The notes under the pieces: model-generated
Databases searched by the model: none
What the model saw: only the letters and a program-made list of their open reading frames with translations
What the model was told of the DNA's origin: nothing
Shown: one piece after another, positions 48,563-56,687 of the stretch
How the letters are laid out: the number at the start of each line of letters is the position of its first letter
How positions within the stretch are numbered: position 1 is the stretch's first letter
Made by a program: the position numbers and the translations under genes
Assembly (NCBI GenBank): GCA_904397845.1
Contig: CAJFOX010000037.1
Span: forward strand, 1-56,687
DNA: 56,687 nt
Direction: 5' to 3'
From: an uncultured Oscillospiraceae bacterium
Lineage (GTDB): Bacteria; Bacillota; Clostridia; Oscillospirales; Ruminococcaceae

Positions 48563-51327
48563 CCGGCCTGTTTTCCACAGTTTTGAATATGAGCCTGGTG
48601 GGGTCTTTGACGGCAGCGGTGATTTTCTTGATCCGCTGGTGCCTGAAAAGGCGTGCCCCCCGCTGGATCAGCTATGCACTGTGGGCAGTAGTGCTGATTC
48701 GCCTGTTCGTGCCAGTGTCCATTTCCTCTCCGGTGAGCCTGTTTTCTTTGCTGCCCTCCCACAGCGCAGATATCGTTGGGGAAAGCGGGAGGCTGTCCCA
48801 GTTGGATGTTACGGGAGGCGCAGCGGTAGAATACGGCCGGCTTCCAGCCGTACCGTCACAGGTCAACACAGGTGCGGCAGGGCTGGATAAACCGCTGACG
48901 ACCGGACAGAATGACGGGCAGGGGCTTTCCGCCTCACAGAATCAAACTGCTGTGGGCGCCGGGCGGATAAATTGGCAGGAGGTTGCCGCAGTGGTATGGG
49001 TTTGCGGCACATTGGCTTTGGGCGGCTTTTTGACGGTGCACTACATTTTCTCAGCAGTTCGGCTGCGGCGGCTTCGTGTATTGCCGGAAAACGACAAAAT
49101 GCGCAGGGCAAAGCAGCTGCTTCCCCTGCGGCGGAAGGTGCGGGTCTGCTCCTGCCGCATGTTTGCCACGCCAGTGGTATTTGGCCTGATCCGGCCGCGC
49201 ATCGTGCTGCCCCGGGGGTTCGACTGGGAGGATACGGCGGCTCAGCATATCCTGCTGCACGAGCGGGTGCATATCAGCCGGTGGGACAACCTGGTAAAAA
49301 TCGCCGCCATTGCGGCGGTTTGTGTCCACTGGTTTAATCCGCTGGTCTGGATCTGCTTTCGATTGTGTTCCGATGATATGGAAGCTTCCTGCGATGAGCG
49401 GGTATTGAAGGTTTTGGGAGAGGAAAGCAGGAAAGATTATGCGCGCAGCCTTTTGTCCATGGCCGAAGCGCAGCACCGGCGGATGGGTGTTATGCCGTTT
49501 TTAGCCTTTGGCGAGAGCAATTTAAAACAGAGGGTGGGAAATATTTTGAAATATCATAAAAAGACTTTGCTGTCGGTTACGGCGGCGCTGCTGGCAGCTT
49601 TGCTGGTAGGCTGCTCTCTGCTGACCAATCCTTCGGCCCCGGAGGATCTGTCCGACAGCGACGGAGGACAGGACCAGACCCAAAGTGAAGTGGAATCACA
49701 GCCGGATGAGCCGCAGGAAGCGGGCGTTGCAGTGAAGGATCCGGAAAATATGACGTTATATGTCATGGGGTGGACGTCGGACGAAGAGACGGAGCCGTTT
49801 TATTTTCCGCTGGCCAGACCGGGGACCAGCCGGATCACCGCATCCTGGCTGCGGGAACAAATGGAGGCGCAGTTATACCAGGATCTGCCGTTAAACGAGG
49901 TCACCGTAGAGGGGAGGACGGCTACGGTATCGATGCTGGACAATTCGGAAGTGCAGTTTATGAGAACATATGAAAATGGAGAACGGTACCTGTCTTCGGT
50001 AGCGATGACGCTGCTGCAAAACTGCGAGGTTGATACCGTTCGGTTTACGGTGGAGGGCGAGCCATTCCCCTCTGCAGAAGAAGCGGAAGGGTATACGCCC
50101 GCTCCGCTGGCACTGCCGCCTATGAGCCAGGAAGAAATCCAGGCACTGTATGGCACGGTAACGCTGGAGCAGCTGCAGGCAAATTTGGAGGCGGCGGGGG
50201 AGGATTATAACACCACCTACAACATCAACCCCATTGACCGGTGGGATTTGCAGGGGGACGCTACGGCGAAAGCGATTTTGGATACCATTTTCGATGCGAC
50301 CATTTGGAACAATGTTCCGGAGGAGGAGTTCGATTCAATTGAAGAAGCGCCCAATTCCTTTTTGATCAACGCCGCCTATTACAAGGCGCCCGATATCTAC
50401 TGGTATCAGGACGGGACAGAGCCCAATACCTTTGAGAATTTTGCGGTTCTGACTCCGATGGTGAATGATTTTCAGTGCATTCCCCAGACGATTGTAGAGG
50501 AAACGGCGCGGCAGATGTTCGGCGATACGGTGCAGGTTGTCCATGAAAAGCCGCGGTACGGTTATTATCAGGAATACGCCATGGCTTATATGCCCCGCCA
50601 TATGGGCGGCTGGTATCCGGATATCTTTTTGCTGGATTATACCGAGCAGGGCGATGTGGTTGAGGCGACCGTCGCCTATGGGAGATTGTTTGGCAGTGCG
50701 GGCAACGCCATGAAGACACTGACAGATATGGAGGAGGAGCAGTCTATCCGGAACCGGGAGCAGAGACACCGGTTTACGCTGCAGAAAACAGAGGACGGCT
50801 ACCGAATTACCGGGTACCACATGGTAGACACTCAGCGGGATATGATTTCCCGCGCTCCAAGCTACTATACCTATACAGCCATCTGCGGCGGGCTTGCCTT
50901 TTTTGACTGGGACGGAGTGGAAAATCTGACCCCGGATCAGTTGTTTGGCTGGTACGTGGCAGGCTACAGTCCCGGCGTCAATGATACGGAAGTAGATGCC
51001 ACTTCGGTGGAACAATATTTTTACGCCTATACCGGGTACCATCTGGAAAATCCGGAGATCCTGCGGCAGTCCCAGTATTACGATAGTGAAACGCAGGCTT
51101 ACCGGGTTCAGGGAGTAGAAGGCGTTATCGGTGCGGATGATTACAACCGGCAGTACTGGTGTGACTACGGCGAAGTGACCTATCCGGACGAAAATACAGC
51201 GCTGGTGCCGGTAAAGATCTATGGGGATGAAAGCCGCTCTCAGATGCTGGCCGATGGCGTAATGAAAATGAAATACCAGGGCGATCCCAGCGATCCTTGG
51301 ATCATAGACGGTTTTACTTCCAACTAA
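48559..51327 (+). CDS. BlaR1-like M56 membrane metalloprotease with a novel long extracellular region
   Basis: Predicted signal-transducing protease that inactivates the adjacent repressor. The 922-residue product has an M56 domain (about 1-310) with TM helices and the zinc motif LLHERVHISRWDN (HExxH near 234) plus the third ligand in SDDMEASCDERVL. After a last helix (SVTAALLAALLVGC, about 335-350) comes about 570 residues outside the cell. In BlaR1/MecR1 this part is a penicillin-binding domain with SxxK/KTG motifs; none is present here. Instead there is a GerMN-like stretch (about 395-515; LYVMGWTSDEETEPFYFPLA, TLLQNCEVDTVRFTVEGEPF), then about 400 residues of unknown Tyr-rich domains. The four-base overlap with blaI confirms a pair. 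Confidence 0.85.
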   Translation: MTGLFSTVLNMSLVGSLTAAVIFLIRWCLKRRAPRWISYALWAVVLIRLFVPVSISSPVSLFSLLPSHSADIVGESGRLSQLDVTGGAAVEYGRLPAVPSQVNTGAAGLDKPLTTGQNDGQGLSASQNQTAVGAGRINWQEVAAVVWVCGTLALGGFLTVHYIFSAVRLRRLRVLPENDKMRRAKQLLPLRRKVRVCSCRMFATPVVFGLIRPRIVLPRGFDWEDTAAQHILLHERVHISRWDNLVKIAAIAAVCVHWFNPLVWICFRLCSDDMEASCDERVLKVLGEESRKDYARSLLSMAEAQHRRMGVMPFLAFGESNLKQRVGNILKYHKKTLLSVTAALLAALLVGCSLLTNPSAPEDLSDSDGGQDQTQSEVESQPDEPQEAGVAVKDPENMTLYVMGWTSDEETEPFYFPLARPGTSRITASWLREQMEAQLYQDLPLNEVTVEGRTATVSMLDNSEVQFMRTYENGERYLSSVAMTLLQNCEVDTVRFTVEGEPFPSAEEAEGYTPAPLALPPMSQEEIQALYGTVTLEQLQANLEAAGEDYNTTYNINPIDRWDLQGDATAKAILDTIFDATIWNNVPEEEFDSIEEAPNSFLINAAYYKAPDIYWYQDGTEPNTFENFAVLTPMVNDFQCIPQTIVEETARQMFGDTVQVVHEKPRYGYYQEYAMAYMPRHMGGWYPDIFLLDYTEQGDVVEATVAYGRLFGSAGNAMKTLTDMEEEQSIRNREQRHRFTLQKTEDGYRITGYHMVDTQRDMISRAPSYYTYTAICGGLAFFDWDGVENLTPDQLFGWYVAGYSPGVNDTEVDATSVEQYFYAYTGYHLENPEILRQSQYYDSETQAYRVQGVEGVIGADDYNRQYWCDYGEVTYPDENTALVPVKIYGDESRSQMLADGVMKMKYQGDPSDPWIIDGFTSN

Positions 51328-51426
51328 CCGTCTAGCTGGGAGCTGGGAGAACCGGCCCGTGCGAAAGTCCCCCTTGACCGCATGCATGTGTCCGGGAAAA
51401 CCAGCCACAGGCTGGCAGCCCATGCA

Positions 51427-51462
51427 AAAAGCCGCAGGACGAAATTTCGTCCTGCGGCTTTT
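51427..51462. terminator. Bidirectional terminator between the BlaR1-like gene and mtnN
   Basis: A perfect 36-base palindrome (AAAAGCCGCAGGACGAAA and its inverse) flanked by A and T runs, between converging genes. Confidence 0.92.
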
Positions 51463-51473
51463 GACAATGTTTT

Positions 51474-52160
51474 TTATTGGGCAAGCTCCAGCATGGAAAG
51501 CAGCAGCTTAGCGGAATGATCAGCTGCAATCTTTTCAAAAGTGTCAAAAGACATGCCTGCATCGCCGTTGGCATTGTCCGACATGCTGCGGATCACCAGG
51601 CATGGAATCTGGTTGGAGTAGGCCACCAGGGCGATGGCGGCACCCTCCATTTCCACACAATCGGGATGGACCCGTTCAATAATGGAATTGCGCAGCGCTT
51701 CATCTTCTACGAAAATGTCTCCGGTGGCGATACGGCCCAGCTTATACTGAAATTTGCGCTCCGGCATCTGCTCCAGCGCACGTTGCGCCAGCGCAATCAG
51801 GCTGGGATCACCGGGGAATTTACTGGTATGAGGATGGTAATCCTCCATTATTTCCCAATCAAAGTCGTGAAATACAAGATCCCGAGACAGGACGATATCT
51901 AAAACTCCCAGATCGTCACAGGTGCAGCCGGCAACTCCGGTGTTGACCATACAATCCACATTGTAACGCAACGCCAGTGTTTGTGCGCACATGGCGGCAT
52001 TGACCTTGCCGATTTCGCTGCAGCACAGCACAACATCCTTTCCGCAGATTTTTCCAGTTTGATAGGTTAGGCCGGAAACGACTTCCTTTTTCGCACCGGA
52101 CATCTGCGTTTCCAGCAGAGCGATTTCCGACGGCATCGCGCCGATGATTCCCCAAGTCAT
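51474..52160 (-). CDS. mtnN: 5'-methylthioadenosine/S-adenosylhomocysteine nucleosidase
   Basis: Cleaves adenine from MTA or SAH, recycling methyl-cycle products. The 228-residue product shows the nucleoside phosphorylase fold with WGIIGAMPSEIALLETQM, CCSEIGKVNAAMCAQTLALR, CMVNTGVAGC, the catalytic glutamates in DCVEMEGAAIALVAY and the catalytic SDNA region as RSMSDNANGDA. ATG at 52160 follows AAAGGAG; the longer frame to 52223 is not used. Single-gene unit, divergent from the DUF4867 gene and convergent with the BlaR1-like gene. Confidence 0.9.
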   Translation of the reverse strand: MTWGIIGAMPSEIALLETQMSGAKKEVVSGLTYQTGKICGKDVVLCCSEIGKVNAAMCAQTLALRYNVDCMVNTGVAGCTCDDLGVLDIVLSRDLVFHDFDWEIMEDYHPHTSKFPGDPSLIALAQRALEQMPERKFQYKLGRIATGDIFVEDEALRNSIIERVHPDCVEMEGAAIALVAYSNQIPCLVIRSMSDNANGDAGMSFDTFEKIAADHSAKLLLSMLELAQ

Positions 52161-52241
52161 ACCCGTGATTCTCCTTTGATTTGCATTTTCTGACATTGTA
52201 TCAATTTTGAGGCATAAATGCAAGATTTTGCATAAAAAAGA

Positions 52242-52270
52242 TTGCCTATCCGGTATTATAATGTTATACT
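52242..52270 (+). promoter_or_regulatory. Promoter of the DUF4867 gene
   Basis: TTGCCT (52242-52247) and TATACT (52265-52270) are 17 bases apart. Confidence 0.6.
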
Positions 52271-52310
52271 ACCGGTAAGAGCAACAGGACAAAGAGAGTG
52301 AGGGACTTTT

Positions 52311-52985
52311 ATGAGTTTTGAATCGGTAAAAGCAAAGAACCCAGGGATAAAAATTTATCTGGTTACTGACCCGGCGTTCAAAAAATACGGCCGCGTCATT
52401 AAAGGTTATGACTTTTCTTCTTATGTGGAGTATTTGAAAGAGCATACCGTTGTGCCAGAATCCGGTAATCAGTATGTGGCATCCATTCCGGAGATGGAAG
52501 CGCTGCCGATCACTAGAGAAGTGGAGCATTATCTGTATGCCGGTATGCCAGTGCAGGTAGGATACTGTAATGGCAATGGCTCTTTACTTAATGCGTTTGA
52601 ATACCACAAGTGTTCTGAGGTCAGCGTCGGTCCCACCGACATGATTTTTATGATGTACAAAGTAGAAGATCTGTCTGACGAGGGAACGGTGGATTCCAAA
52701 GACGTTGTGGCGTTTTACTGCCCTGCGGGTGTTGCGGTGGAAATCTATCCCCATACGCTGCATTATGCACCCTGCAAGGTGGAAGACGGCGGCTTTAAAT
52801 GTTTGGTGATTTTGCAAAAGGGAACCAACGGGCCTATTGAAAAACCCGTCAATCCGGTCAATCATGAAGACAGGTTAATCATGGCCTGCAACAAATGGGC
52901 ATTTGGCCATAAGGACAGTTCAGTAGTTGCCGCCCGCGGGGGATTTGAGGGGATTTTAGGAGAAAATACCTGCATCAAGTACTAA
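52311..52985 (+). CDS. DUF4867 family protein
   Basis: A 224-residue soluble protein. It begins SFESVKAKNPGIKIYLVTDP and contains PVQVGYCNGNGSLLNAFEYH, DVVAFYCPAGVAVEIYPHTL and HYAPCKVEDGGFKCLVILQK, features of DUF4867 proteins; the histidine and glutamate arrangement is cupin-like. Some relatives sit with sugar catabolism genes, but none is next to it here. It has its own promoter and terminator. RBS GTGAGGGAC is weak. No membrane segment. Function unknown. Confidence 0.8.
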   Translation: MSFESVKAKNPGIKIYLVTDPAFKKYGRVIKGYDFSSYVEYLKEHTVVPESGNQYVASIPEMEALPITREVEHYLYAGMPVQVGYCNGNGSLLNAFEYHKCSEVSVGPTDMIFMMYKVEDLSDEGTVDSKDVVAFYCPAGVAVEIYPHTLHYAPCKVEDGGFKCLVILQKGTNGPIEKPVNPVNHEDRLIMACNKWAFGHKDSSVVAARGGFEGILGENTCIKY

Positions 52986-53036
52986 AGCTGCAAAAAGATA
53001 GGCTTACCATCCGCAAGGCGGGCCTGTGAAAAAGAG

Positions 53037-53068
53037 AAACAGCGCTGCTTTTTAAAGCAGCGCTGTTT
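53037..53068 (+). terminator. Terminator of the DUF4867 gene
   Basis: AAACAGCGCTGCTTT (53037-53051) pairs with AAAGCAGCGCTGTTT (53054-53068), followed by CATTT. Confidence 0.82.
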
Positions 53069-53170
53069 CATTTATGGTAACTGGTTCGACCTCTTTTGCC
53101 ACCAAAAGGGAGTAAACTAATATAGGGGAGATTTGTATTACAGCAATATTAATAAATATTAAATATAGCA

Positions 53171-53199
53171 TTGAAAATTATTATTTAATATGCTAAAAT
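53171..53199 (+). promoter_or_regulatory. Promoter of the phosphoribosyltransferase-like gene
   Basis: TTGAAA (53171-53176) and TAAAAT (53194-53199) are 17 bases apart in an A/T-rich stretch. The leader contains a stem pairing CCGCC (53219-53223) with GGCGG (53246-53250). Confidence 0.78.
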
Positions 53200-53270
53200 A
53201 AATAAAAAGGTGGCCTTGCCGCCCTTTTCCTTTTTACGAGGGGAAGGCGGGTCTGGAAGGAGTATGATTT

Positions 53271-53912
53271 ATGGAAACCAGAATGCATGAAATTCATGCA
53301 AGAAATGCGAGCAAAGTAAAAATTGGTGTCATTCCCGGCCATTTTGCAACCAACCATTCCCACGTCAACTATTATGTGGATATGACGGCGATCAAAACCA
53401 GTTCTACCATTGCAAAAGAAGCGGCGTCTCTGCTGGCGCAGGAGTATATGATGGGAACCAATATTGATACCATCGTCTGCTTGGAAGGGACCGAAATGCT
53501 GGGCGCATTTCTGGCACAGGCGCTAAGTGACGCCAGCATCCCGGTTTTGAACGCAGGGCATGATATCAACGTGATTACCCCCGAACTCAACGCCAGCAAC
53601 CAGATGATTTTCCGGGATAACACCCAGAAAAAAATTTGGGGCAAAGATGTGCTGCTACTGATGGCGTCAGTTTCTACGGGCAAGACCATCAATCGCGCGG
53701 TAGAATGTTTGCAATATTACAGCGGAAAACTGGTGGCGATTGCAGCGATTTTCAGCGCGGCTGCAGAGAGCCGCGGCATCAAGATCAATTCCATCTTCTC
53801 GCCGAATGATTTACCGGAATATCAAAGTTACGGAACGGGAGACTGTCCTTTGTGTGCTGCCCGTAAAAAGATAGATGCAATTGTGAACAGCTACGGATAT
53901 TCCAAAATTTAA
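53271..53912 (+). CDS. Orotate phosphoribosyltransferase-like protein with altered PRPP loop
   Basis: The 213-residue product has the type-I phosphoribosyltransferase fold: AKEAASLLAQEYMMGTNID then IVCLEGTEMLGAFLAQALSD, VLNAGHDINVITPELNA and the region equivalent to the PRPP motif, DVLLLMASVSTGKTIN. In active enzymes this loop carries two acidic residues (VDDVxTTGxT); here they are Met-Ala while STGKT is kept. A CPLC motif near the C-terminus (GTGDCPLCAARKKID) may bind zinc. RBS AAGGAG precedes the ATG. It stands alone, with no pyrimidine genes close. It may be a regulator or have shifted activity. Confidence 0.8.
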   Translation: METRMHEIHARNASKVKIGVIPGHFATNHSHVNYYVDMTAIKTSSTIAKEAASLLAQEYMMGTNIDTIVCLEGTEMLGAFLAQALSDASIPVLNAGHDINVITPELNASNQMIFRDNTQKKIWGKDVLLLMASVSTGKTINRAVECLQYYSGKLVAIAAIFSAAAESRGIKINSIFSPNDLPEYQSYGTGDCPLCAARKKIDAIVNSYGYSKI

Positions 53913-53964
53913 AAAGTGCGAAAGGCCTTTTCAGACGGAAGAAGCTTTTTTACAAAAATGAAAT

Positions 53965-54005
53965 AAAAAAACGGGGGAATTCCGCAAGGAACTCCCCCGT
54001 TTTTT
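53965..54005. terminator. Bidirectional terminator before the surface protein genes
   Basis: ACGGGGGA/TCCCCCGT and TTCC/GGAA pair around a GCAA tetraloop, with A and T tracts on both sides. It can end the PRTase gene and the minus-strand surface gene. Confidence 0.92.
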
Positions 54006-54085
54006 AGAACATTATAATGAATATTTAAGAGGAAAGAATCCATCCGCCAAAGGGAGAGACAGCGGCTGGACAAAGAACCTGCTGG

Positions 54086-55219
54086 TTAGCGCTTCAGAGC
54101 AACTGCGCCGGCAGTGGCCAGAGAAACAACACCCAGAGCGACTGCGATATTAACATAATCGACGGCGCCGGTATCAGGGTTATCTTTCTCAGCATCAGCG
54201 GAACCGGAGGTATCGGAATCGCTGCCGCTGTTTACCGTAGCATTGTACAGGCTGACATCCAGCTCAATGTCGGAAACGACAGCACCTTCAATGGTTCTGG
54301 AAGTATACTCCCAGCAATCGGACTCGTCATTCCATTCAAACTCATCCGCAACCAGCTTGCCATCAATGATAGCATAGACATAAGCATCTTCGTCTGCCGG
54401 AGCATGCAGGGTGCCGGTGTAGTCGAACTCAGGAGTGCCACTGAAGAAGATCATCTCCAGATCGGCGTCCTCATAGGTGGTGGACATGGTTTGGTTGGAA
54501 GTCTCGTAGTAAACATTAACGGTGGAGCTGGAGCTGTTTCTGACAGAATACCAGAACATGGTATCCTCAAAATAGATCTCAGCATAATCAGCAGCGCTCG
54601 GGATGACTGCCAGGGCCTCAATGTTGGCGTCGTCGGTGTAGTGGTCATAGGAGGCGCCTTTTGCGCCTTCTTCCGCTTCCTTATTAGAAGCATAGAAAAC
54701 ATATTCGCCGTAGCCGTCATTGTCTACCGTCGTAATTTCAGCCCACTGCTGTACGATATCTACAGTCGCCTCTGCAACGGTGTAGCGGCTGTTCCTTTTC
54801 AGCGTGATGGTCCAGGTGGCCTCGGTTTCATCCGTGAGGTAGGTTTCCTTGGTGACAACCTTCACTTTGTATACACCGTTTTGTTTTACGATGGCGTAAG
54901 AATCGATCATCGAATCGCCGGATTCCTTAATGGAAACGGTCAGGTGTTTCGCAATCTCATCGCTGACCAGCATGCCGTCAACGGCGGTTTCCTCGTCGTT
55001 GTCCATGATGGTATAGTAGTAAGTGGCGCCAGGCTTGTCAGGCTCACCGCTGCCGGGAGCTTCCAGATCGCCGAAGCCCAGGTCGTATGCAGTGTCTTCG
55101 TCATTGTCGACGGTGCTGCCGGGAGTCGTGTTTTCTGCCCCAACCTCTTCCGCAAAAGCAACGGCGCCGAGGCTCAATGTCAGCACGACAGCCAGCATCA
55201 ATGCCAAGATTTTTTTCAT
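54086..55219 (-). CDS. Secreted surface protein with NPDTG sorting signal (copy 1)
   Basis: The 377-residue protein has a signal peptide (KKILALMLAVVLTLSLGAVA, cut near AFA-EE), a soluble acidic body rich in Tyr and Thr, a low-complexity linker (SGSDSDTSGSADAEKDNP) and a C-terminal NPDTG motif followed by a hydrophobic helix (VNIAVALGVVSLATAGAVAL) and KR. That is the order of a sortase substrate, with NPxTG in place of LPXTG. The body (about 60-320) has repeated beta-sandwich-like strands. RBS AAAAGGAG precedes ATG. It is a tandem paralogue of the next gene. No sortase is in the window. Ligand or role is unknown. Confidence 0.83.
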   Translation of the reverse strand: MKKILALMLAVVLTLSLGAVAFAEEVGAENTTPGSTVDNDEDTAYDLGFGDLEAPGSGEPDKPGATYYYTIMDNDEETAVDGMLVSDEIAKHLTVSIKESGDSMIDSYAIVKQNGVYKVKVVTKETYLTDETEATWTITLKRNSRYTVAEATVDIVQQWAEITTVDNDGYGEYVFYASNKEAEEGAKGASYDHYTDDANIEALAVIPSAADYAEIYFEDTMFWYSVRNSSSSTVNVYYETSNQTMSTTYEDADLEMIFFSGTPEFDYTGTLHAPADEDAYVYAIIDGKLVADEFEWNDESDCWEYTSRTIEGAVVSDIELDVSLYNATVNSGSDSDTSGSADAEKDNPDTGAVDYVNIAVALGVVSLATAGAVALKR

Positions 55220-55408
55220 GGTAATTCTCCTTTTCCTTTTGTTATTTGGAAGGAGTTTTGTCGCGCAAAACCCCCTCTCAAATACATATTTAGTATAGGA
55301 GCGGTTTGTGAGGGCCGCGTGCGAGTTTTTTGACAGTTTTCTGTTGTTTTGGAAAAGAAATGCTGAAAAATCCCGATTGTTTTTCCAGGAAATACAAAGA
55401 AAACGACA

Positions 55409-55435
55409 AAAAAGGCTGCCGAAGGCAGCCTTTTT
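55409..55435 (-). terminator. Terminator of surface protein gene copy 2
   Basis: GGCTGCC (55414-55420) pairs with GGCAGCC (55424-55430) around GAA, with flanking A5 and T5. It lies between the two paralogous surface genes, so they are separately transcribed. Confidence 0.9.
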
Positions 55436-55492
55436 GTTTTTACTTTATGCGATTTGGAGAGACACAAAGCAAAGACCAGTCAACAACTGGAA

Positions 55493-56641
55493 TTATTTCT
55501 TCAGAGCAACTGCGCCAGCAGCAGCCAGAGAAACAACGCCCAGAGCAACAGCAACGTTTACAAAGTCAACAGAACCGGTTCCGGGGTTGTCTTTGTTCTC
55601 GTCAGCAGTGTCGCCGCCAACGGTGGAGTTGTATTTGCTAACATCCAGCTTGATGTCAGAAACAACAACGCCCTCGATCTTCTTGGCGTTCATCTCCCAG
55701 CACTCGGAATCTTTGTTCCAGGTGAATTTGTCCGCAACCAGTTTGCCGCCGATGACAGCGTAAACATAGGCGTCCTTATCAGCCGGAGCATGCATGGTGC
55801 CGGTGTAATCGAACTCAGGAGTACCGTCGAAGAAGATCATCTCCAGATCAGCATCCTCGTAGGTGGTGGACATTTTCTTGTTGTCCTCATGGAAGTACAC
55901 GTTAACGGTGGTCTTCGCAGAGTTCTTTACAGAGTACCAGAACATGGTATCCGCAAAGTAGAGCTCAGCGTAGTCGGCATCCTTCGGGATGACAGCCAGA
56001 GCCTCGACATTGCAGTCGTCGGTGTAGTGGTCATAGGAACCGCCTTCTTTACCGTCGTGAGCGTCAGCCAGGTCAACATAGAAGACATATTCGCCATAGC
56101 CCTTATCTTCGAAACCGAAATGGTCACCAGGAACGCCGTCTTCGCAGATCTCAGCCCATTTCTGAGCGATCTCAACCTTCGCCTCAGCTACGGTGTATTT
56201 TTTGTTTCTCTTCAGAGTGATGGTCCAGGTGGCCTCGGTCTCCTCGGTGGTGAAGGTCTCTTTGGTAACGACTTTCACTTTGTATACGCCATTCTGTTTT
56301 ACGATGGAGTAAGAATCGATCATCTTGTCGCCAGACTCTTTGATGGAAACAGTCAGATGTTTCGCAATCTCATCCTCCGTCAGCATGATGTACTCGTCCT
56401 CATCCTCATCATAATCGATCAAGATGGTGTAGTAATAGGTAGCGCCGGGTTTGTCAGGCTCTGCATCCGGGCCAGCTTCCAGATCGCCGAAGCCCAGTTC
56501 ATACTTAGCGTCTTCATCGTTGTCCACAGTGGTATCGGTATCGGGAGTCGTTTTTTCTTCCTCAACTTCATCAGCGAAAGCAACCACGGACAGGCTCAGG
56601 ACCATCAGAACAGACAGAACCAAAGCAAGTACTTTTTTCAT
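55493..56641 (-). CDS. Secreted surface protein with NPGTG sorting signal (copy 2)
   Basis: The 382-residue protein is a clear paralogue of copy 1, sharing runs such as KHLTVSIKESGD, IVKQNGVYKVKVVTKET, TWTITLKRN and MSTTYEDADLEMIFF. Signal peptide KKVLALVLSVLMVLSLSVVA, body of beta-rich strands, a short DNPGTG motif and closing helix FVNVAVALGVVSLAAAGAVA with KK. Differences cluster in the acidic loop (LIDYDEDEDEYIMLTEDE) and a short insertion (EDGVPGDHFGFEDKG), so the copies are diverging. RBS AGGAGG is eight bases from the ATG. It lies in tandem with copy 1 on the minus strand, separated by 273 bases with a terminator. Confidence 0.85.
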   Translation of the reverse strand: MKKVLALVLSVLMVLSLSVVAFADEVEEEKTTPDTDTTVDNDEDAKYELGFGDLEAGPDAEPDKPGATYYYTILIDYDEDEDEYIMLTEDEIAKHLTVSIKESGDKMIDSYSIVKQNGVYKVKVVTKETFTTEETEATWTITLKRNKKYTVAEAKVEIAQKWAEICEDGVPGDHFGFEDKGYGEYVFYVDLADAHDGKEGGSYDHYTDDCNVEALAVIPKDADYAELYFADTMFWYSVKNSAKTTVNVYFHEDNKKMSTTYEDADLEMIFFDGTPEFDYTGTMHAPADKDAYVYAVIGGKLVADKFTWNKDSECWEMNAKKIEGVVVSDIKLDVSKYNSTVGGDTADENKDNPGTGSVDFVNVAVALGVVSLAAAGAVALKK

Positions 56642-56687
56642 GGTAATGTTTCCTCCTAAATATATTCAGCATCCGCCCCCGCCTCCC

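Noticed and set aside
53081-53110. tRNA-like 3' end (GGTTCGACC ... GCCACCA) near 53085
   Set aside because: The T-arm cannot pair and there is no D-arm or anticodon stem upstream; CTTTTG and CAAAAG here form a simple hairpin instead.
55454-56659. A 401-residue plus-strand frame opposite surface gene copy 2, and a 309-residue one at 54404-55333
   Set aside because: Both are complements of the paralogous secreted proteins, which have clean signal peptides and sorting signals on the minus strand; the opposite frames have no such features.

Overview
The window looks like the chromosome of a spore-forming, strictly anaerobic, low-to-mid G+C Firmicute, most likely a gut-type clostridium of the Oscillospirales. 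Evidence: single-chain pyruvate:ferredoxin oxidoreductase, class III (glycyl-radical) ribonucleotide reductase, a SpoVAF-like germination protein, a YtaF-like sporulation membrane protein, GTP-dependent PEP carboxykinase, strong AGGAGG-type ribosome binding sites, several TTG/GTG starts and NPxTG-type surface proteins. I saw no tRNA, rRNA, CRISPR array, IS element or prophage; this is mostly core and shell chromosome with one decayed gene.

Layout. 1-2.1 kb: the end of a NERD-like gene, then a probable yybP-ykoY (Mn2+) riboswitch with an overlapping terminator in front of a Na+-pump decarboxylase beta subunit and a 43-aa gamma-like partner. 2.1-6 kb: spoVAF-like gene and a multi-sensor diguanylate cyclase (minus strand). 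6-12 kb: MscS channel, GNAT acetyltransferase, a stand-alone FakA C-terminal domain, and PFOR. 12.2-13 kb: a frameshifted gene remnant. 13-16 kb: a PrsA-like lipoprotein divergent from a membrane-anchored protein with a dead LytM domain. 16-21.5 kb: KdpDE-like two-component genes followed by a CNNM-type ion transporter and a Na/Pi cotransporter. 21.6-23 kb: PfkB-family sugar kinase and DUF3783 gene. 23-28 kb: zapA, U32 protease-family gene, GH13 amylase, thioesterase. 28-32 kb: glgP-dut-DUF4321-maf. 32-33.8 kb: beta-CASP MBL hydrolase with a long structured leader. 33.9-37.1 kb: Crp-like regulator and a complete ABC importer. 37-39.4 kb: pckG and a 48-aa membrane peptide. 39.6-43 kb: nrdD, a small overlapping ORF and nrdG behind an NrdR box. 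43-46.7 kb: ytaF, Gfo/Idh oxidoreductase, a DUF gene, M24 peptidase. 46.9-51.3 kb: two membrane proteins and a BlaI/BlaR1-like pair with a new kind of extracellular sensor region. 51.4-54 kb: MTA/SAH nucleosidase, DUF4867, a phosphoribosyltransferase-like protein. 54-56.7 kb: two tandem paralogous secreted proteins with NPxTG sorting signals.

Metabolically the genes fit a sugar and glycogen fermenter: GH13 and glycogen phosphorylase release hexose units, the PfkB kinase feeds glycolysis, PFOR makes acetyl-CoA and reduced ferredoxin, and PEP carboxykinase with a Na+-translocating decarboxylase links the C4/C3 node to a sodium gradient. The items most worth a second look are the metal-riboswitch control of the sodium pump subunit (589-711), the BlaR1-like protein that lacks a penicillin-binding sensor (48559-51327), the structured leader at 33664-33769, and the coupled small ORF after nrdD (40326-40538).
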